Of a stretch of 47,116 nt of DNA, positions 42,146-47,116 are shown piece after piece (the stretch's first letter is position 1; each line of letters begins with the position of its first letter). The position numbers were made by a program, and so were the translations under genes. The notes under the pieces were generated by a model. It did not search any database, was not told the DNA's origin, and worked only from the letters and a program-made list of their open reading frames with translations. The DNA comes from Firm-04 sp045642925 (GTDB taxonomy: Bacteria; Bacillota; Clostridia; Oscillospirales; Ruminococcaceae): the NCBI GenBank assembly GCA_045642925.1, contig JAZUJW010000009.1, forward strand, positions 1-47,116, written 5' to 3'.

Positions 42146-43404
42146 TGGAAAATTCCTCAAAAACGAAAAAACGTAAAAAAGGCGTATCCTGTATCGGCGC
42201 TCTGCTGATTCTCTGTATGCTTGTGATTTCCATTTGCACCTTGTCCGTCAACCTCTTGTTCCGCGGCGATAAGGTTCCGAAAATCGGCTCCAAAATGTTC
42301 TACTTCAATTCCTCGAATGAGGTGGCTGCTGTCCCGCAGAACTCTTTCGTCATTCTGGAGAAGGCTTCCGATGTTCCTGCAAACAGCATCGTCCTCTATT
42401 CCTCTACCGCAGGCAATTACAAGATCGGTAAGGTCAGTCTGGTACTGGAATCTGCTTCCACCGTGGAAGGCATTCAGTCAGAACCGCTTTATTATCTCAC
42501 AAATGATGTCGTTGCAGAGTCCGTTGCCGTCATGGACGACAACATCGTTGGTATATGCAAAACACGCAGTTCCGCAATCGGCGCAGTCATGCACTTCATG
42601 CTTGACAAAGTCGGTATCTTTATCGGTCTGATTATCCCCTGCATCATTCTCCTGCTGTACATCATGGCAATCGCTGCCATGGCAAAAGAAGCTGCCGCCG
42701 ATGATGAGGATGACGATGACACCGACCTCGCATTCGTCAAGTCCATTCAGGAAAAGAAGAAAATCCAGCAGACCATAACACTTTCTACCAATGCAGTCAA
42801 AGCCGCTGCCGATGCCGCAGCAGAAAATTCCGCTGCTTCCGAAAACAATAAGGGGGCAAAATCCTTCAAGAAATTCACGCCCGAAGAAATCGCCGCAATG
42901 GAGGAACAGGAAGCCGCAGAACGTGCAGAACGCATTGCCGCAATTCGCAGCCGTATGGAAAACCGTCAGCAAACCGAAATGCCCGACAATGTGCCGCTGT
43001 TCACCACGGAATTCATCGCAAAAACGCACACGATGTCCATTCCGAAAGCTGCAACCGCTGCTGCGATGGCAAATTCTGCCGCCAAACAGCCCCAGAAAAA
43101 AGAACAATCTGCCGCAGAGGCATTCCAGAATGTCGGCGAACAGGTTTTCGATACCGAAAAGAAATCTGCGGAAAAGAAACAGCCTGAAAAGCCATCCACT
43201 GACAAAAAGGATGCAGCTGCACAACCTAAGAAAAACAATGACACCAATATTGTGGAAGAAATTGTTGCAGAAGCTGCCGCCCACAAAGCTGAAAACAAGG
43301 AAGCAGAACCCGATGCACCGCGGAAATATGACCCCAAGAAACTTGCTTCTGCAAGCTTTGAAGAATTGATGGCACTCCTTGACGATGAGGAGAGCAAGCT
43401 CTGA
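42145..43404 (+). CDS. Membrane protein with a signal-peptidase-like (S26/SipW-type) fold, probably non-catalytic
   Basis: 419 aa from ATG 42145 (GTG 42136 adds three residues). One N-terminal helix (GALLILCMLVISICTLSVNLL), an extracellular domain of about 110 aa (IGSKMFYFNSSNEVAAVPQN; DVPANSIVLYSS), a second helix (IFIGLIIPCIILLLYIMAIA), then an acidic, Ala/Lys-rich cytosolic tail of about 230 aa likely partly coiled coil (EEIAAMEEQEAAERAERIAA). The layout resembles SipW-type signal peptidases, but Lys stands where SGSM has its catalytic Ser, so it may be a structural relative. Function unknown. Confidence 0.6.
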   Translation: MENSSKTKKRKKGVSCIGALLILCMLVISICTLSVNLLFRGDKVPKIGSKMFYFNSSNEVAAVPQNSFVILEKASDVPANSIVLYSSTAGNYKIGKVSLVLESASTVEGIQSEPLYYLTNDVVAESVAVMDDNIVGICKTRSSAIGAVMHFMLDKVGIFIGLIIPCIILLLYIMAIAAMAKEAAADDEDDDDTDLAFVKSIQEKKKIQQTITLSTNAVKAAADAAAENSAASENNKGAKSFKKFTPEEIAAMEEQEAAERAERIAAIRSRMENRQQTEMPDNVPLFTTEFIAKTHTMSIPKAATAAAMANSAAKQPQKKEQSAAEAFQNVGEQVFDTEKKSAEKKQPEKPSTDKKDAAAQPKKNNDTNIVEEIVAEAAAHKAENKEAEPDAPRKYDPKKLASASFEELMALLDDEESKL

Positions 43405-43418
43405 TATATACAGCAAAA

Positions 43419-43457
43419 AGGCACTTCCAATGCAGGTTGGAAGTGCCTTGATTCTTT
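43419..43457 (+). terminator. Terminator after the S26-like gene
   Basis: AGGCACTTCCAA (43419-43430) pairs with TTGGAAGTGCCT (43437-43448), then TGATTCTTTTT. A 12-bp perfect stem with a modest T-run. Confidence 0.75.
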
Positions 43458-43479
43458 TTATGCGAAAGGAGAATGCAGA

Positions 43480-44115
43480 ATGCTGCCCATCCCCTATCAC
43501 TTACGTTTTCTGGCAGAAGAAATCATCTGCAAAGAAACGACTCTGACCATGCAGCTGCACTGTCCCTGCGGCTGCACTTATTTCAAACTGTATGAAAATG
43601 CTCCGACCGCCGCTGAACGGGAAGAACTGAATGCATATCAGGCGGAATGCAACCGCTTGCTCGGAATGCACGGTATCTATGGACAATGCAACAAAAGCGG
43701 AAGTATCCGCACATATCAGCGCGGTTTTCTCGGCATTGAGAAAGATATCCAGCTTCCGCCCGCCCCGCCTTACGCCGCCATTCACGCAATCAAAGCGTCC
43801 TGTGCCGAATGCGGAAAGGAAACCGTCCTTTTTGACAGCCGCCTGCATGGTTATGACAGCGCTGTCTGCGGCACAAACTGTGCGATTGAATATGCGGTCG
43901 CTTACCGTCAGAAATTTCTGCGCAATCAGCCCGAACGCCGTGTCCGCATCACAACCACCTGTGACATTCCGCATCAGGAATTGACAGCAATGCTTGGCGA
44001 ATGCGCCTCTGAATCCAGTGCCATGGCGCTCTGGTCAGAATGCTTCACAAGCATCATCATTTCAACGGAATTTCGCGGAAAATATCAGAAAATGCTTGGA
44101 TTTGAAACAGCCTGA
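43480..44115 (+). CDS. Cys-rich protein of unknown function
   Basis: 211 aa, soluble, not recognised. Two possible zinc-ribbon halves: CPCGC near residue 29 and CAECG near residue 108. More Cys occur near 133-137 (VCGTNC). The first third contains a helical stretch (AAEREELNAYQAECNRLLGM). ATG 43480 follows AAAGGAG. Stands alone between two terminated units. Confidence 0.7.
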   Translation: MLPIPYHLRFLAEEIICKETTLTMQLHCPCGCTYFKLYENAPTAAEREELNAYQAECNRLLGMHGIYGQCNKSGSIRTYQRGFLGIEKDIQLPPAPPYAAIHAIKASCAECGKETVLFDSRLHGYDSAVCGTNCAIEYAVAYRQKFLRNQPERRVRITTTCDIPHQELTAMLGECASESSAMALWSECFTSIIISTEFRGKYQKMLGFETA

Positions 44116-44200
44116 CGATGTGATTTCCCGTGCTGATTTTTCCCGCATCATTCCATAGTCCCAAAGCAAAGGAAAATTTTACGAAATCCCGTTAGAACTA

Positions 44201-44229
44201 GTGACAAATCAGAAAAACTATGCTATAAT
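44201..44229 (+). promoter_or_regulatory. Promoter of the VanY-type gene
   Basis: GTGACA (44201-44206), 17 bp, TATAAT (44224-44229). Confidence 0.7.
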
Positions 44230-44287
44230 AGTATCAATCTCCGAATTTTGAATCCCGATTTCGGAAAAATGGAAAGGATGAAAAAAC

Positions 44288-45664
44288 ATGAGCAAATCCA
44301 AAGATTCCCGTTCGTCTTCTGCAATGTCATTTCCAATGACGCTGCTGCTGCTGATTGCCATTGCAGGCTTGGTCATCGGCATCGTGCTGCTGGTAAAAGA
44401 GAGTAAAAATGCAGCAGCGGAACTGCCCAAGATCGAAATGACCGTTGGTCAGCAACGGACGCTGGAAACCACGCTGACAGGCGAAATCACCTATGCTGTT
44501 GTAGATGATTCCATCGCTTTCATCAACGATGAGAAACTCATCACTGCATTGTCAGTCGGTTCGACCACGATCAGTGCGCAGAACGAAGCAGGCGAACAGC
44601 AGACCTTCCAGTTGACTGTTTCCGCAAACGGCGGCATTTCCGTTGCAGATCCCGCTGAACTGGGCGTTGCGACCACCACCACTACGACAGAAACAACTGT
44701 GACGACCACTACCACCACTACAGTTTCGCTGGCAAAGGGTGCTGTTGCAAAAATCGAACTTTCTTACACGGAAGTAACCGTCAAGCCGAAGGAAAAAGCA
44801 AAATATGCTTCCGTTCGGATGTATGACACCGAGGGCGTTGTTGTGACAGGCGATAAAAAAGGCGAAAAAGCAGAAGAAAAATGGACGACTTCTGATGCAA
44901 CGATCGCAACCGTTGACAATGCAGGCAACATCACGGGTGTTGCGCCCGGTACCTGCAAAGTGCGCGTGACTTCCGTCAGCAGTCCCAGCGTGTTCTGTGA
45001 AATCACTGTTACTGTTCCCGGTGCGACCACTGTTACGACTGTTGCAGGCGACACGACCACGACAACGACCGTTGCCGGTCAGACCACGGCTGCTGCCGCA
45101 ACTTCTGCACCTGCCGCAGCAGGCAGTGCCAAAATTGAACAGAAAAACGGCATCACCTATGTCAACGGTATCATGATTGCAAACAAGAGCTATCCGCTTC
45201 CGCAGGATTACAACCCCGGTGACGATGCAACTGCATTGGCAGCACTTGAAAAAATGAAGGCTGCTGCAAAAGCAGAAGGTTACACAATTGCTTCCGTTTC
45301 CGGCTTCCGTTCTTACAGCACACAGGAATATCTGTATAACAGCTATTGTACGAGAGATGGCAAGGAAGCGGCAGACACCTATTCTGCACGTCCCGGTCAC
45401 TCTGAGCATCAGACCGGTCTGGCATTTGACATCAATGATGCAAGTGATGCATTCACCTCAACACCGGAAGCTGCATGGCTTGCAGCAAACTGCTGGAAAT
45501 ACGGATTTATCATTCGTTATCCGGAAGGAAAAGAAAGTATCACAGGTTACAAATACGAATCCTGGCACGTACGTTATCTGGGCGACACGATCGCAAAGAG
45601 CGTACACGATTCCGGTCTGACGCTGGAAGAATATCTGGGAATTGACTCGAAATACGCATCATAA
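44288..45664 (+). CDS. D-alanyl-D-alanine carboxypeptidase (VanY/M15B) with Ig-like domains
   Basis: Cell-wall enzyme trimming the terminal D-Ala of peptidoglycan stem peptides; 458 aa. A membrane anchor (FPMTLLLLIAIAGLVIGIVLL) is followed by two Ig-like (Big2-type) domains (IEMTVGQQRTLETTLTGEIT, residues about 48-115; IELSYTEVTVKPKEKAKY... with GNITGVAPGTCKVRV, about 155-240), separated by Thr runs, and a C-terminal M15B peptidase (about 290-455) with SGFRSYSTQEYLYN, the Zn ligands SARPGHSEHQTGLAFDI (His, Asp) and ESWHVRYLG (catalytic Glu-type and His). ATG 44288 follows GAAAGGA. Isolated, so a housekeeping role rather than glycopeptide resistance is likely. Confidence 0.92.
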   Translation: MSKSKDSRSSSAMSFPMTLLLLIAIAGLVIGIVLLVKESKNAAAELPKIEMTVGQQRTLETTLTGEITYAVVDDSIAFINDEKLITALSVGSTTISAQNEAGEQQTFQLTVSANGGISVADPAELGVATTTTTTETTVTTTTTTTVSLAKGAVAKIELSYTEVTVKPKEKAKYASVRMYDTEGVVVTGDKKGEKAEEKWTTSDATIATVDNAGNITGVAPGTCKVRVTSVSSPSVFCEITVTVPGATTVTTVAGDTTTTTTVAGQTTAAAATSAPAAAGSAKIEQKNGITYVNGIMIANKSYPLPQDYNPGDDATALAALEKMKAAAKAEGYTIASVSGFRSYSTQEYLYNSYCTRDGKEAADTYSARPGHSEHQTGLAFDINDASDAFTSTPEAAWLAANCWKYGFIIRYPEGKESITGYKYESWHVRYLGDTIAKSVHDSGLTLEEYLGIDSKYAS

Positions 45665-45713
45665 AAGCGCATTTCCGTACAGAGCGCGAAATACCTTTTG
45701 TCCAAGGAATCAG

Positions 45714-45758
45714 GAAGGCAAGAGAACGGTATGAACCATTTCTCTTGCCTTCTTTTTT
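45714..45758 (+). terminator. Terminator of the VanY-type gene, repeat-family copy 3
   Basis: GAAGGCAAGAGAA (45714-45726) pairs fully with TTCTCTTGCCTTC (45740-45752), inner GGT/ACC, then TTTTTT. It shares stem and loop sequence with copies at 34255 and 41695. Confidence 0.9.
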
Positions 45759-45864
45759 ATCCCCTCCTGATTCTTCAGAACGAAAAGCGTTTTGTGTAAC
45801 CATCCAAATTTTTATCAATATTTTTGTTTAAATCGCAGAAAATTTAATCGCCGCAAAAAAAACA

Positions 45865-45893
45865 TTGTCCCACACTTTAATTTGTGATACAAT
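45865..45893 (+). promoter_or_regulatory. Promoter of the mreB-family gene
   Basis: TTGTCC (45865-45870), 17 bp, TACAAT (45888-45893). Confidence 0.65.
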
Positions 45894-45963
45894 AATATAC
45901 AGAATGCGGTGAACTCTTTATACCGCGAAAAATATATAGAATCCAAAAGTAAGGAGCGCGCCA

Positions 45964-46980
45964 ATGTTTACCAGATATATCGGGATTGATTTGGGTACTG
46001 CCAATACACTCGTCTATGTACGCGGAAAAGGCATTATCCTCAGAGAACCGTCCGTTGTGGCGATCAATACCCGTACAGACCAAGCCTGTTCGGTCGGCAC
46101 TGAAGCAAAGGAAATCATCGGCAGAACTCCCGGCTCCATTATCGCCGTTCGCCCACTCAAAGACGGTGTCATCGCAGAATTTGACATCGCTACGACCATG
46201 CTTCAGGAATTTATCAAAAAAGCACTCCGCGGTACGATTCTGACCAAAGCCCATGTTCTCATCTGTATGCCTTCCGGTGTCACAGCACTCGAACGCCGTG
46301 CCGTCAAGGAAGCTGCCGAAAAAGCAGGTGCGCATCCCGTACAGCTCGTGCAGGAACCACTCGCCGCTGCACTCGGCGCAGGTCTTAACATTCTCAATCC
46401 CAGCGGCACAATGATCGTTGACATCGGCGGCGGCACCAGTGAAGTCGCTGTCATGTCCATGGGCGGTATCGTTGCCTCCAAGTCCGTTCGTGTGGCAGGC
46501 GATGCCTTCGATATGGCAATTGTCAACTACGTGCGCAAAAAATATAATCTCCTGATCGGTGAACGCACTGCGGAAACCGTCAAACTCGAAATCGGCTCCG
46601 CTTTCCCCGAAGAACATGAATCCCGCATGGAACTGCGCGGCAGAAACCTGCTGAATGGTCTGCCCGAAAATATTACCATCACTTCCGAAGAAATTCTGGA
46701 AGCACTTTCCGAACCCTTGCAAATCGTGCTGGATGCCATCCGCGAAACCCTCCGCACAACACCGCCTGAACTCTCGGCGGATGTGCTGGAACAGGGCATC
46801 ACCCTCACGGGCGGCGGCGCATTGCTCCGCGGTATCGACAAACTCATCAACCGCGAAACAGGAATGCCTGTCTATATCGCGGAATATCCGCTGGACTGCG
46901 TTGCAGAAGGCACAGGCAAAATTCTTGCCGATTTCGCCGCATACGAAGAAATGCTGACAGAAGATATTAAATACTATTAA
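45964..46980 (+). CDS. mreB: Rod-shape-determining actin homologue (MreB/Mbl family)
   Basis: Cytoskeletal ATPase filament guiding sidewall synthesis. 338 aa, family length. Phosphate loops IGIDLGTANTLVYVRGKG and VDIGGGTSEVAVMSMGGIV, plus LTGGGALLRGIDKLI (adenosine site). No mreC/mreD is visible, which leans towards an Mbl- or MreBH-like paralogue; the window ends just after. ATG 45964 follows AAGGAGCG. The stop codon overlaps the TTAA edge of a MITE-like element. Confidence 0.95.
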   Translation: MFTRYIGIDLGTANTLVYVRGKGIILREPSVVAINTRTDQACSVGTEAKEIIGRTPGSIIAVRPLKDGVIAEFDIATTMLQEFIKKALRGTILTKAHVLICMPSGVTALERRAVKEAAEKAGAHPVQLVQEPLAAALGAGLNILNPSGTMIVDIGGGTSEVAVMSMGGIVASKSVRVAGDAFDMAIVNYVRKKYNLLIGERTAETVKLEIGSAFPEEHESRMELRGRNLLNGLPENITITSEEILEALSEPLQIVLDAIRETLRTTPPELSADVLEQGITLTGGGALLRGIDKLINRETGMPVYIAEYPLDCVAEGTGKILADFAAYEEMLTEDIKYY

Positions 46981-47116
46981 GGCAACACCGCACAGAGCTG
47001 GTGGTGCAGGATACGTATGGTCAAACGAGTTTGACCAGTCAGATTTTTCGTCAGATTGTACAGAAATGATGCCGCTGGGCTGACGCCCAGCAAAGAATTT
47101 CTGTGCAAGATGGCGG
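46977..47116. mobile_element. MITE-like element, second copy, cut by window end
   Basis: Bases from TTAA (46977-46980) onward repeat the element at 34063, with about 78 bp identical over the central hairpin region. This copy has an extra 20 bp containing the perfect inverted repeat GGTCAAAC-GA-GTTTGACC (47019-47036). Its left TTAA includes the mreB stop codon. The right end lies outside the window. Confidence 0.85.

Noticed and set aside
44288..45664. Glycopeptide (vancomycin) resistance locus
   Set aside because: A VanY-like peptidase alone, with no vanH/A/X or vanR/S nearby, is common in housekeeping wall metabolism.

Overview
The window looks like chromosomal DNA of a cellulosome-forming Ruminococcus (Oscillospiraceae/Ruminococcaceae) related to R. 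flavefaciens and R. champanellensis. The evidence is a run of secreted proteins built from cohesin and dockerin modules joined by Thr-rich linkers, in the order scaC-scaA-scaB described for R. flavefaciens. Firmicute-type promoters (TTGACA-17-TATAAT), strong AGGAGG ribosome sites and a spore-germination operon agree. Species cannot be fixed from sequence alone.

Positions 1-9.6 kb, minus strand: the scaffoldin cluster. A near-consensus promoter at 9565-9537 has a 26-bp perfect dyad centred on its -35 box. It drives a structured leader of about 250 nt, then scaC (cohesin + dockerin), scaA (N-terminal domain + two cohesins + dockerin) and scaB. ScaB is open to the window edge, at least 1966 residues long, with at least 11 cohesin-like modules in two classes (4 + 7). 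By analogy, enzymes dock on ScaA/ScaC and ScaB cohesins 1-4, and ScaA docks on the later ScaB cohesins. Perfect stem-loops sit directly before the ribosome sites of scaA and scaB.

Positions 9.7-17.6 kb: a CapA-like lipoprotein (minus); a gerA-gerB-gerC germinant-receptor operon (plus); a DPM1/GtrB-type glycosyltransferase with a dyad inside its promoter; queT under a preQ1-I riboswitch; and a WG-repeat-like protein.

Positions 17.6-31.0 kb, plus strand: purine biosynthesis (purE, purC, a purF homologue without the catalytic cysteine, purM, purN, a PurO-type IMP cyclohydrolase, a stand-alone AICAR transformylase, an unknown gene, purD). A six-helix membrane protein overlapping uvrC, manA and a ROK sugar kinase follow.

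Positions 31.0-37.4 kb, minus strand: two paralogous secreted proteins with N-terminal dockerins, a TTAA-flanked MITE-like element, a cytosolic LacI-type-sensor/GGDEF fusion and an AraC-family regulator.

Positions 37.4-47.1 kb, mostly plus strand: a short transcription unit (small RNA or 43-codon ORF), recD2-comF, a lipoprotein, tRNA-Thr(CGU) on the minus strand, an S26-like membrane protein without an obvious catalytic Ser, a Cys-rich unknown protein, a VanY-type D,D-carboxypeptidase with Ig-like domains, and mreB/mbl. A second copy of the MITE-like element starts inside the mreB stop codon and runs off the end.
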